Below are positions 1 through 6,858 of a stretch of DNA of 12,607 nt, piece by piece. Numbering within the stretch: the stretch's first letter is position 1; the number at the start of each line of letters is the position of its first letter. Under the pieces are notes generated by a model. The model had not been told where the DNA came from. It searched no databases and saw only the letters and a program-made list of their open reading frames with translations. The position numbers and the translations under genes were made by a program. The stretch comes from Acinetobacter sp. GTDB lineage: Bacteria; Pseudomonadota; Gammaproteobacteria; Pseudomonadales; Moraxellaceae. Location: assembly GCA_008017255.1 (NCBI GenBank), contig SSHD01000014.1, positions 1 to 12,607 on the forward strand, given 5' to 3'.

Positions 1-15
1 ATTCTTAAGGAATCT

Positions 16-38
16 CTTACTACTTCGTCAGCAGTAAG
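16..38 (-). other. Hairpin in the leader of the left-edge minus-strand transcript
   Basis: CTTACTACT (16-24) pairs with AGCAGTAAG (30-38) across a 5-nt loop, giving 9 pairs on the minus-strand RNA with one G-U. It lies just downstream of the predicted start at about 43. There is no T-run after it on either strand, so it is not a terminator. A leader hairpin near the 5' end would fit an rRNA-type leader, but the stem is short enough to be chance. Confidence 0.3.
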
Positions 39-49
39 CTAGGTCGGCT

Positions 50-77
50 ATATTACTCTCTATCTCTAAAAAGTCAA
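50..77 (-). promoter_or_regulatory. Strong minus-strand promoter, possibly for a stable RNA (rRNA/tRNA) operon
   Basis: Read on the minus strand there is a -35 box TTGACT (72-77), a 16-nt spacer and a -10 box TAATAT (50-55), followed by a G+C-rich discriminator (GCCGACC). A T/A-rich tract at 91-101 lies at about -48 to -58, where the distal part of an UP element would be. A 16-nt spacer, GC-rich discriminator and UP-like tract are typical of growth-rate-controlled rRNA/tRNA promoters in gamma-proteobacteria. Transcription would start near 43 and leave the window at the left edge, so its target is not visible. The promoter is read directly from the sequence; the stable-RNA assignment is inference. 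It could instead serve a protein gene to the left. Confidence 0.5.
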
Positions 78-382
78 CATGCTGTGTCGGTTATTTTTAA
101 ACCCTATCTTTTCAACTCAAATTTAATCTAAATCAATCAAATTATTGTTTATTAACAGGTTTTAATCAACACCGCCGCCGGTGGATTCGCATTATAGGCG
201 ATATTTGTAGGAGCGCAAGCTCTTTTTTAGTATTTCTGACTGAGTGTTGGTTTTTTAAACTACTTAGTGATTTTAAACATATTGTATGGGTTCGCTAAAA
301 CTAGCGCTGCAATGTGAGTAAAAACATCACAATTTTTTATTATGAAAATTAAGCATACAACCGCATGATTCTATTGTTTACA
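78..382. other. Non-coding stretch between the left-edge promoter and the metallophosphoesterase gene
   Basis: No open reading frame with a credible start is visible. It is A+T-rich except for a short G+C-rich hairpin, CACCG-CCGC-CGGTG (170-183). Another small hairpin, CGCTA-AAAC-TAGCG, lies at 293-306, and TGTGA/TCACA arms precede a T-run around 312-336. None is a clear terminator for the metallophosphoesterase gene, which is transcribed leftward into this region. Roles for these hairpins are not evident. Confidence 0.5.
209..228 (+). terminator. Possible small rho-independent terminator
   Basis: GAGC-GCAA-GCTC (211-222) forms a 4-bp stem closed by a GNRA tetraloop, extendable outward by a G-T wobble and an A-T pair, and is followed by a T-run (223-228) on the plus strand. 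The structure is short, and no plus-strand gene ends nearby unless one lies left of the window, so this is a weak call. Confidence 0.35.
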
Positions 383-1393
383 TCAAATAAGTTCAATCAT
401 ATCAATAGTTGGCGGCACACGAAAGCGAAACGGCACCCCCACCATACCTGTACCGACAGTCACAAATACATCGGCATGTTCGTGTGTATAAAAGCCTTTT
501 TTATGCCCTAAAATCGAAACCCGCTGCATAATATAGTTGGTAATCCAAGGTAGTTCGATTTGCCCACCATGAGTATGCCCCGACAGCATCAAGGGTCGCA
601 TGGCGAGTTCAGGCACCATATCTACGGTATCTGGATTATGCGATAAAATTAGCCACGGTCGGTCTTGCGGTAAATCTGGCATACAGCGCATGTTGGTTTT
701 GCCTGCCCACAAATCCCCCACACCGATCAACCTAAATTCATCAAACTCGATAATTTTATCTTCAATATCAATCACATTGTTTTTTTCCAAAGCATCACTT
801 AATAACTGCTGGATAGGTGGACCAGGATATTGCTCATCGTGATTGCCTGGTACCGAATACACAGGTGCTTGAATTTGTTTTAAAATATCCAATTCCTGCA
901 CCAAACAATTTTCTGGCTCATAGGTCCAGTCACCCGCCACCACCACTAAGTCGGGCTGTTGTTGATTGAGTTTTTTCACAATCTGTTTTAGTTGGCGTTC
1001 TTGCCCCGAAAACAAACCCACATGCAAGTCGGCAATGAGTGCAACTTTGACTGGCCGCTTAAATTTGGCTCGTGGATTAAGGCGATACTGGTGTTGTTTA
1101 ATGCGTAATTGATGTGGTTCAATAAACCGTGCATACACCAATATAGCACTCAATAAAAATACAAAGCTGGCTTGATGCAGCGTGTAATAACCCGACACAC
1201 CTGCATATAGGCTAAATAAACACAATGGCGGCAATAAATAGGACAGATAAAATGCCAGTAAATGTACAAAAGCCTTAAATGGATGAATGGTTTCAGTGCG
1301 TGCTTGATGCGTCCACGCTTGCAACAACGCCCAACAAGCCACCGTGGCAAAAACAACATAAAAACTAATAATAATCGTGTTTGAATTCCACAT
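383..1393 (-). CDS. Membrane-anchored metallophosphoesterase (YkuE/YaeI-like)
   Basis: Calcineurin-like phosphoesterase of about 336 residues. All metal-site motifs are present: ADLHVG (D122, H124), AGDW (D155), GNHD (184-186), SHNPD (H252) and GHTHGGQ (H273, H275). This order is typical of the YkuE/YaeI group, which uses a two-metal centre to hydrolyse phosphoesters; some relatives act on UDP-2,3-diacylglucosamine or other lipid pyrophosphates, but the substrate here cannot be read from sequence. Three hydrophobic segments (about 7-27, 41-70 and 75-91) precede the catalytic domain, so it is an inner-membrane protein. I chose ATG 1393 because GAGAG lies 5 nt upstream; an in-frame ATG at 1405 would add four residues but has no Shine-Dalgarno. 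It is divergent from the PLD-family gene across a short gap and forms its own unit. Family assignment is firm, function only general. Confidence 0.88.
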   Translation of the reverse strand: MWNSNTIIISFYVVFATVACWALLQAWTHQARTETIHPFKAFVHLLAFYLSYLLPPLCLFSLYAGVSGYYTLHQASFVFLLSAILVYARFIEPHQLRIKQHQYRLNPRAKFKRPVKVALIADLHVGLFSGQERQLKQIVKKLNQQQPDLVVVAGDWTYEPENCLVQELDILKQIQAPVYSVPGNHDEQYPGPPIQQLLSDALEKNNVIDIEDKIIEFDEFRLIGVGDLWAGKTNMRCMPDLPQDRPWLILSHNPDTVDMVPELAMRPLMLSGHTHGGQIELPWITNYIMQRVSILGHKKGFYTHEHADVFVTVGTGMVGVPFRFRVPPTIDMIELI

Positions 1394-1416
1394 TATGACT
1401 CTCATTCACTGTATGT

Positions 1417-1431
1417 CGAGCACCATGCTCG
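1417..1431. repeat. Short inverted repeat upstream of the metallophosphoesterase gene
   Basis: CGAGCA-CCA-TGCTCG is a perfect 6-bp inverted repeat with a 3-nt centre in the divergent intergenic region. It would lie in the 5' leader of the minus-strand gene or could be an operator half-site pair. No regulator is known to me for it. Confidence 0.3.
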
Positions 1432-1459
1432 CAGCGTATATAATCTTTTTTCAATGTAA

Positions 1460-1468
1460 TGCTATACT
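1460..1468 (+). promoter_or_regulatory. Extended -10 promoter for the PLD-family lipoprotein gene
   Basis: TGC followed by TATACT (1463-1468) is a good extended -10 element; no strong -35 is seen at 17 nt. Transcription would start about 1475, giving a leader of roughly 20 nt to ATG 1497. An A/T-rich TATATA at 1437-1442, read on the minus strand, may be the -10 of the divergent gene, so the two promoters would almost overlap. Confidence 0.45.
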
Positions 1469-1496
1469 CAAGCTTAACTTTTAATCAGTAGTGCTA

Positions 1497-3125
1497 ATGA
1501 TTCAATTTTCTCATTTAATTGGAAAATATACAAAAATAAGTACAAGTGCTTACAATAAAAAGCCATTGCAAATTTTGTGTATGCTGGGCTTTATGCTGAC
1601 AGGTTGCAGCACCCTACCGCCACATACCCTAGCACCTACAACGCAAAATACGCTGCAAATTGACAACTCTCACACTGCTTTAGCACAAGTGATTCAACCT
1701 TTGCAAAAGCAGCACCCTGAACTGACAGGCTATCATGTTTTATCGGCACCTTTAGAAGCCTTAGCCTCTCGCTTGCGTTTAATTGAAAAAGCCGAATCCA
1801 GTTTAGACTTACAATACTATATTTGGGATAACGATAAGGTTGGCGCATTGGCTTTGCATGCCCTGGTTGCTGCGGCTGACCGTGGGGTAAAAATACGCTT
1901 ATTAATTGACGATAATAATGCCCAAAAAACTGATGGTATTTTTTTGACTTTGGCACAGCACCCCAACATTCAAGTTAAACTCTTTAACCCCTATCGGTTC
2001 CGTAACCACCGCAGCTTAGACCTACTATTCGACTTAAAACGCATGAATAGGCGCATGCATAACAAAAGTTTTATTGTCGATCGGCAAGTGGCTTTAATTG
2101 GTGGGCGCAATATGACCAATGAATATTTTAACGTCAGTGATAATTATCAATTTTCTGATGTTGATGTGATGTTATTGGGTACAGCGGTGAATGACATCGC
2201 CAGCTCTTTTGATGAGTATTGGCAGCACGAATATGCTTATGATGTACGAGAGATTGTCAAACCAGAATCCTTCCGACTCAGCTATGCCAGTTTAAAAAAT
2301 CAACTTGAGGCACATTATCAACAAATTAACGTGCAAAATTTTTTAGATATGACCACCCATTCGCAAGTAATTGACGCGCTGTTAGCTCAACAACTGCAAC
2401 TGAACTGGGTTCAAGCCGAAGTGGTCAAAGACTCACCCGATAAAATTAAATCTAAAGCCAAAAAATCCGAACATTTAAACTTTCAATTGCTCAGCCATTT
2501 AGACCGACCCGAACAAAATATCGATTTCATTTCTGCTTATTTTGTACCGGAAAAAAAAGGTGCAACCCTGCTGAAAAATTTAGCCGATAGTGGGGTTAAG
2601 GTTCGGGTACTAACCAACTCGTTTGCTGCCAATGATGTACCGGTCGTGCATGCGTTTTATAGTAAATATCGGCAAGATTTATTGGAAAATGGCGTGCAAC
2701 TGTATGAATTTTTGCCGTATTTAGATAAACGTGCTTTAGATAAGAATACCGATGCTTTGGCGAAAAAAGCCAAAGTCAGCCTGAAAGGTTTAAGCCGCTC
2801 CAGTTTACACGCCAAACTAATGGCGCTCGATGAGAAACAAGTCTTTATTGGTTCTTTTAATTTCGACCCACGTTCCGCCTATTTAAACACTGAAATTGGC
2901 GTGCTGTTAAATAGCCCACCGCTCGCCAAAGCCATACATGGCACAGTGGACCAAAACTTGAGTCGATTTGCCTATAAACTGGTGTTAGATGCCAACAATA
3001 AAATCACTTGGCAGCACCAAACGCCACAAGGCACACTTATTTATAAGCAAGAACCGCAAATGAAATGGTGGCAAAAAGCTAGCCTAAAAGTGGTTTCTTG
3101 GCTACCCATTCAAGGCTTTATGTAA
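1497..3125 (+). CDS. Phospholipase D-family lipoprotein (cardiolipin synthase-like), two HKD motifs
   Basis: About 542 residues. The N-terminus has a basic stretch (KK), a hydrophobic core and the lipobox LTGC with the acylated Cys at 37, so it should be a lipoprotein; Ser at +2 gives no inner-membrane retention signal. Two PLD/HKD catalytic motifs follow: H188-x-K190-x4-D195 leading into GGRN, and H438-x-K440-x4-D445 leading into GSFNFDPRS. Bacterial two-HKD enzymes transfer phosphatidyl groups (cardiolipin synthase, ClsC-like) or hydrolyse phospholipids; GSFNFDPRS is typical of the Cls/PLD-like envelope subgroup. ATG 1497 was taken; GTG 1491 is in frame and adds two residues, and neither has a clear Shine-Dalgarno. 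Its TAA touches the stop of the opposing acyltransferase gene. Which activity dominates cannot be told from sequence. Confidence 0.85.
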   Translation: MIQFSHLIGKYTKISTSAYNKKPLQILCMLGFMLTGCSTLPPHTLAPTTQNTLQIDNSHTALAQVIQPLQKQHPELTGYHVLSAPLEALASRLRLIEKAESSLDLQYYIWDNDKVGALALHALVAAADRGVKIRLLIDDNNAQKTDGIFLTLAQHPNIQVKLFNPYRFRNHRSLDLLFDLKRMNRRMHNKSFIVDRQVALIGGRNMTNEYFNVSDNYQFSDVDVMLLGTAVNDIASSFDEYWQHEYAYDVREIVKPESFRLSYASLKNQLEAHYQQINVQNFLDMTTHSQVIDALLAQQLQLNWVQAEVVKDSPDKIKSKAKKSEHLNFQLLSHLDRPEQNIDFISAYFVPEKKGATLLKNLADSGVKVRVLTNSFAANDVPVVHAFYSKYRQDLLENGVQLYEFLPYLDKRALDKNTDALAKKAKVSLKGLSRSSLHAKLMALDEKQVFIGSFNFDPRSAYLNTEIGVLLNSPPLAKAIHGTVDQNLSRFAYKLVLDANNKITWQHQTPQGTLIYKQEPQMKWWQKASLKVVSWLPIQGFM

Positions 3126-3950
3126 CTATTCGCTAGGTTCTGGTAGGCGTTTCAGCACTTTACGCTGCAAGCGAATTAAACCTTCACGCATTTTTTGATC
3201 GACTTCCTCGGTCAGAGTTTCCAGTGTATGCCCAAGTACCGAAATGGCTGGTAACGTCATTAAGTGTGCGGTGACTTGTGGCATTTCTAAAATTTTCTGT
3301 ACGTGATCTACAAAGGATATTTCGCCGATAAACGGTGCAGTCATATCCATTTCTCCATGTTGATTGACATAGCAAATTACACAGACTTGCACTGGGCGCT
3401 GCGCTTCTATGGCAGCACCAAGCAGGCGACCATGGACTTTTTTCACTTGCCGACCATCTGTGGTGGTGGCTTCTGGAAAAAATAATACGGGGATATCTTG
3501 TTTTAAAAACCCTGCAATTTGTTCACGAATGCGCTCGGAATCTCCAGAGCCACGTTTAATAAATAAGGTACCGCCGCCTTTGGCTAAATTCCCCAAAATC
3601 GGCCATTTCTCGACTTCGGCTTTGGCTAAGAAAAAAATTCGCGCACCCGAACCCAGTACCGCAATATCTAGCCATGAAATATGATTACTGACCCACAAGG
3701 CAGGTTCATGTGGAATGGTGCCATGAACTTGCACTTCAATATTAAAAACTTCACATAAGCGCCGACAGACATACTGCACATAGCGGGTGTTTTTCGGGTT
3801 ATTAGGGTTTTTATATAAACCATGCCGATAAATCAGGTAAAAACCTTCACCAATGGTACTCAACCCTGCAGCCAATTTTTTGCTGTATAGGCTAAATTTG
3901 CTCAACGTCGACACGGGAAGTTTATCGAGTACTGCTGTTTCTTGGGTCAT
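3126..3950 (-). CDS. Lysophospholipid acyltransferase, PlsC/LPLAT family
   Basis: 274 residues with the glycerolipid acyltransferase motifs in order: NHISWLD (H90-x4-D95, catalytic), GTLFIKRG (127-134, glycerophosphate binding), FPEATT (158-163, equivalent to the usual PEGT) and a following RPVQVCVICY segment. The family transfers an acyl chain from acyl-ACP or acyl-CoA to a lysolipid, classically 1-acyl-glycerol-3-phosphate, at the inner membrane. The third motif has Ala where Gly is usual, followed by TTTDG, which I associate with secondary PlsC paralogs rather than the essential PlsC; lyso-ornithine-lipid or other lysolipid substrates are possible. A hydrophobic stretch lies before and around the first motif. 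The start at 3950 is the only nearby ATG and its ribosome site is weak. It is transcribed toward the PLD gene with no gap between stop codons. Confidence 0.82.
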   Translation of the reverse strand: MTQETAVLDKLPVSTLSKFSLYSKKLAAGLSTIGEGFYLIYRHGLYKNPNNPKNTRYVQYVCRRLCEVFNIEVQVHGTIPHEPALWVSNHISWLDIAVLGSGARIFFLAKAEVEKWPILGNLAKGGGTLFIKRGSGDSERIREQIAGFLKQDIPVLFFPEATTTDGRQVKKVHGRLLGAAIEAQRPVQVCVICYVNQHGEMDMTAPFIGEISFVDHVQKILEMPQVTAHLMTLPAISVLGHTLETLTEEVDQKMREGLIRLQRKVLKRLPEPSE

Positions 3951-3989
3951 AAATCATTAAACCGTATGCACACACGCATGAATACATTA

Positions 3990-3998
3990 GTTATAGCA
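3990..3998 (-). promoter_or_regulatory. Candidate extended -10 promoter for the PlsC-like gene
   Basis: On the minus strand TGC precedes TATAAC, an extended -10 element about 40 nt from the acyltransferase ATG at 3950. No convincing -35 box is present at the right spacing. The rest of the gap up to hflX shows no ORF and no clear hairpin. Confidence 0.33.
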
Positions 3999-4212
3999 TG
4001 CCTAGAAGCATTTATAGAAGTTCACTATACTGACAAAATTCAGCCACTCGGTAAATTTTTCTAGCCATCAATACGCTTATTACATAAATATATGCCAAAC
4101 CAGTACACCAGACTCTATCTAGTACCGCATCACAACAGCGCTGTGTACGCCGTCTAGCAACGCCTAAGCAGATAAATCCATCCAATCGCTGCCCTTTATT
4201 AGCGCTTTAATC

Positions 4213-4218
4213 TACAAT
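4213..4218 (+). promoter_or_regulatory. Candidate -10 box for hflX
   Basis: TACAAT lies 10-15 nt before the first possible ATG (4228). A transcript from it would start at about 4225, too close for an SD-led ATG 4228, and this favours initiation at GTG 4249. The -35 region (about 4189-4194) is poor, so this is tentative. Confidence 0.3.
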
Positions 4219-4248
4219 ACAGACTTAATGGTAAAGATAGAGCATAGC

Positions 4249-5625
4249 GTGGAAAATTTTGAGCGGCATCAAGGCGGCGAACGCGCCATTTTAGTCAGTG
4301 TTGCAGTGCAATTACTTGACGATCTGGATGCTGAAGAGTTTCGCTTACTGGCTCAATCTGCAGGTGCTGAAATGTTGCAACATCTTTCGGTACCACGTCA
4401 TCGACCTGATCCAAAATTTTTCATTGGTTCAGGTAAGGTCGATGAAATTGCCGAGCTGGTACAAGAGCTCGATGCACAATTAGTCATATTTGATCACGCA
4501 CTTTCCCCCGCCCAAGAACGCAATTTAGAAAAAGTATTGAAATGCCGTGTGATTGATCGCACGGGTTTAATTTTAGATATTTTCGCCTTACGTGCACGTA
4601 CCCACGAGGGTAAATTACAGGTTGAGTTAGCTCAGCTGAAACATTTATCTACCCGTTTGATACGAGGTTGGAGCGGCAATTTAGAACAACAAAAAGGTGG
4701 CATTGGCTTGCGTGGCCCAGGTGAATCGCAACTGGAAACCGATCGCCGACTGATTCGAGTACGCATGACCCAACTCAAAGATAAATTAGTCAAAGTCCAA
4801 CACACCCGCTTGCAAGGTCGTGCAGCACGCCAAAAAGCCGCCATTCCAACCATCTCTTTAGTGGGTTATACCAATGCCGGTAAGTCTACCTTATTTAATA
4901 TATTGGCAAAAAGTGATGCCTATGCCGCCGACCAACTGTTTGCCACCCTCGACCCAACTTTACGCCGTTTAGACTGGGACGGCATAGGCACAGTGGTACT
5001 GGCTGATACAGTGGGTTTCGTACGCAATTTACAGCACGATTTAGTCGAATCTTTTAAAGCCACCTTAGAAGAAACTTTGCAAGCCACCTTGCTGTTACAC
5101 GTGATAGATAGCAACAGTCCCAACATGCCAGAACAGATTGAAGCGGTTGAGTCCGTGCTAAAAGAAATTGGTGCCGATGCGCCGATTTTGCATGTTTATA
5201 ATAAAATTGATTTAAGTGGCGATGCCGCTAAAATTATCTATAAAGCACCCGATTTGCCCGATCGAGTCTATGTTTCCGCCCATTCTGGGCAAGGCTTGGA
5301 CTTACTTAGTCAGGCAGTACAACAATGCTTAATGGGACAATTGCAGCATTTCGATCTGCTGCTTAAACCCGCCTATGCCAAACTTCGCACCCAGTTGTAT
5401 GCGCTGAATGTAATTCAATATGAACAGTATGATGATCTCGGTAATTTACATATTACTGTCTGTATTGCACCGCACAAACTAGAGCAACTGCTAAAACAAG
5501 CGCATTTGCCTATCGCTGAAATAGTCGGAGATAAAGCTGATTTGTTGCAACGACCTTTGGAAGAATTTGAACAAGATCGAAAACCGAGTGAGCAGCGTGC
5601 AAATCTAAACCACACGAAACCATGA
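4249..5625 (+). CDS. hflX: GTPase HflX (ribosome-splitting/rescue GTPase)
   Basis: About 458 residues, closely collinear with E. coli HflX. The N-terminal HflX domain has FDHALSPAQERNLE and a Gly-rich linker GGIGLRGPGE, followed by LETDRR and a coiled-coil arm. The G domain has the P-loop GYTNAGKS (206-213), DTVGF (253-257), NKID (318-321) and SAHSGQGL. HflX is cytoplasmic, binds 50S subunits and dissociates stalled or stress-damaged 70S ribosomes using GTP. Start: ATG 4228 is in frame, but E. coli HflX begins at the equivalent of residue 3 here (FERHQGGERAILV versus FDRYDAGEQAVLV); GTG 4249 matches this and has AGAG 6 nt upstream. The C-terminus is some 30 residues longer than in E. coli. 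In many gamma-proteobacteria hflX follows hfq; here its upstream neighbour is a divergent acyltransferase gene, so it stands alone. Confidence 0.95.
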   Translation: MENFERHQGGERAILVSVAVQLLDDLDAEEFRLLAQSAGAEMLQHLSVPRHRPDPKFFIGSGKVDEIAELVQELDAQLVIFDHALSPAQERNLEKVLKCRVIDRTGLILDIFALRARTHEGKLQVELAQLKHLSTRLIRGWSGNLEQQKGGIGLRGPGESQLETDRRLIRVRMTQLKDKLVKVQHTRLQGRAARQKAAIPTISLVGYTNAGKSTLFNILAKSDAYAADQLFATLDPTLRRLDWDGIGTVVLADTVGFVRNLQHDLVESFKATLEETLQATLLLHVIDSNSPNMPEQIEAVESVLKEIGADAPILHVYNKIDLSGDAAKIIYKAPDLPDRVYVSAHSGQGLDLLSQAVQQCLMGQLQHFDLLLKPAYAKLRTQLYALNVIQYEQYDDLGNLHITVCIAPHKLEQLLKQAHLPIAEIVGDKADLLQRPLEEFEQDRKPSEQRANLNHTKP

Positions 5626-5645
5626 CTAACTTAAACTCGCGCAAC

Positions 5646-5676
5646 TTGAAAGCCGCAGTCTCGCTCAGGTTATAAT
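5646..5676 (+). promoter_or_regulatory. Promoter of the lrgAB unit
   Basis: TTGAAA (5646-5651) and a perfect TATAAT (5671-5676) are separated by 19 nt, slightly long but with near-consensus boxes. Transcription would start near 5683, about 36 nt before ATG 5719. It sits between the hflX stop and lrgA, so lrgAB probably has its own transcript; no terminator is visible after hflX, so read-through is also possible. Confidence 0.55.
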
Positions 5677-5718
5677 GCGGCTCAAGCCTGCTAAATTTTG
5701 CCCCGAGTAATAGCACAG

Positions 5719-6081
5719 ATGAAACATATTGATTGGACTGCTTGGATTGCCACGATTGCATTGATTATTGTATTTCGTGAAAGCGCCGTCTTGATCAGCA
5801 CCTATTTTCAACAGCCAGAGTTAGGCAATTTACTCGGGCTGCTGAGTCTGCTCGCCGCTTTATTGCTGTGGAGAAAACTTAAAAAAATTCCGCATCGACT
5901 GGTCGACACCAACAATAAAATTCTGAAAGAAAGTGCCTTTGCCTTTTTGCCGATTTGTGCAGGCTCTTTGATGATGTTGGTACATTTGGGCAAACAAATT
6001 CCAGTGTTTTTATTTGTGCTGAGCCTAAGCACTTTATTGCCGTTATGGGTTTACGCCAAAATGGCAAAACGCTGGTTATAG
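5719..6081 (+). CDS. lrgA: CidA/LrgA family holin-like membrane protein
   Basis: A 120-residue, very hydrophobic protein with about four membrane segments and the CidA/LrgA-type core FLPICAGSLMM in the second half, followed by a positively charged C-terminus (KMAKRW). In staphylococci LrgA/CidA modulate murein hydrolase activity and cell death, and E. coli YohJ is the counterpart; related pairs also move small metabolites such as pyruvate. Location is the inner membrane. The ATG at 5719 was chosen because the upstream in-frame TTG 5698 would add seven polar residues and lies close to the predicted transcription start. The ribosome site is weak. lrgB follows after 7 bases. No LytSR- or LysR-type regulator is adjacent. 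Confidence 0.85.
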   Translation: MKHIDWTAWIATIALIIVFRESAVLISTYFQQPELGNLLGLLSLLAALLLWRKLKKIPHRLVDTNNKILKESAFAFLPICAGSLMMLVHLGKQIPVFLFVLSLSTLLPLWVYAKMAKRWL

Positions 6082-6088
6082 GAGCTAA

Positions 6089-6760
6089 ATGATGCTGATG
6101 ATTATATATGGCTTCATTATCACTATAGTGAGTTACCTTGCGGCAAAACCGCTCAATAAAAAACTGCCACAAATTCCAGTGATTGTATTTGCCATGTGTA
6201 TTGTCATTGGGTTATTGGCGCTTTTAGGTCTGCCCTATGAACGCTATATGCACAGTGTCAACAGCCTGTTTAGCCACTTATTGGGTTATGTGACGGTGGC
6301 ACTCGCCATTCCTTTGGCTGCCATGCGTTACGATGATTTACCGATTAAATCTATGCTGGGAATTTTATGTTTTGCCAGTATCAGTGCTGTGGCTTTACCA
6401 ATGGGCTTGGCGTATTTGTTACACCTGTCTGAACCAACGATTATGGCTTTTGCCACACGTGCCGTGACCACGCCAATTGCACTGAACATTGCTACTTTAC
6501 TGCACGCCCCACTGATGATGGTGACGTTAATTGTGATTTTATCTGGGGTGATTGGCGCTGCTTTTTCACCTTGGATTTTAAAACATATACATGATGAACG
6601 CGCCTCAGGTTTAGCTTTAGGCTTAGCTGCGCACGCCATAGGAACAGCGCAAGCATGGCAACGTGGCCCAGTCGCAGGGCGTTATGCCGCCTTTGGCATG
6701 GCAGTGAATGCAGTATTTACTGCCATTTGGCTTCCCACATTTATCCTACATTTATCATGA
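6089..6760 (+). CDS. lrgB: LrgB/CidB (YohK) family membrane protein
   Basis: 223 residues, polytopic, with the LrgB family signatures: the ATRAVTTPIALNIA segment in the middle, then GVIGAAFSPWIL and ASGLALGLAAHAIGTAQA near the C-terminus. It is the partner of the LrgA-like protein upstream, and the pair is thought to affect murein hydrolase export/activity or act as a small-molecule transporter. The lrgA stop codon TAG is part of the ribosome site TAGGAG (6079-6084), so translation is probably coupled. Two ATGs are adjacent (6089, 6092); the second has the better 7-nt spacing. The last codons of this gene were copied into the DUF2147 duplication downstream. Confidence 0.87.
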   Translation: MMLMIIYGFIITIVSYLAAKPLNKKLPQIPVIVFAMCIVIGLLALLGLPYERYMHSVNSLFSHLLGYVTVALAIPLAAMRYDDLPIKSMLGILCFASISAVALPMGLAYLLHLSEPTIMAFATRAVTTPIALNIATLLHAPLMMVTLIVILSGVIGAAFSPWILKHIHDERASGLALGLAAHAIGTAQAWQRGPVAGRYAAFGMAVNAVFTAIWLPTFILHLS

Positions 6761-6787
6761 GATTTACAACAGTACGATAAAATAATA

Positions 6788-6817
6788 TTGAACTAGTTGT
6801 TATTTTTACTACATAAT
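6788..6817 (+). promoter_or_regulatory. Promoter of DUF2147 gene 1
   Basis: TTGAAC (6788-6793) is followed 18 nt later by CATAAT (6812-6817), or 16 nt later by TACATA. Both boxes are conserved at the same spacing 699 nt downstream in unit B, although flanking bases have drifted, which supports function. A ribosome site GAGGA (6846-6850) follows. Confidence 0.5.
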
Positions 6818-6858
6818 GAGATTGAAGCATTAAATGGATATTAATGAGGATATAAATG

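Noticed and set aside
1..42. C-terminal tail of a plus-strand gene ending TAG at 40-42 (or TAA at 35-37)
   Set aside because: Two frames end here and neither peptide (12-13 residues) is recognisable. The region also looks like the leader of a minus-strand transcript.
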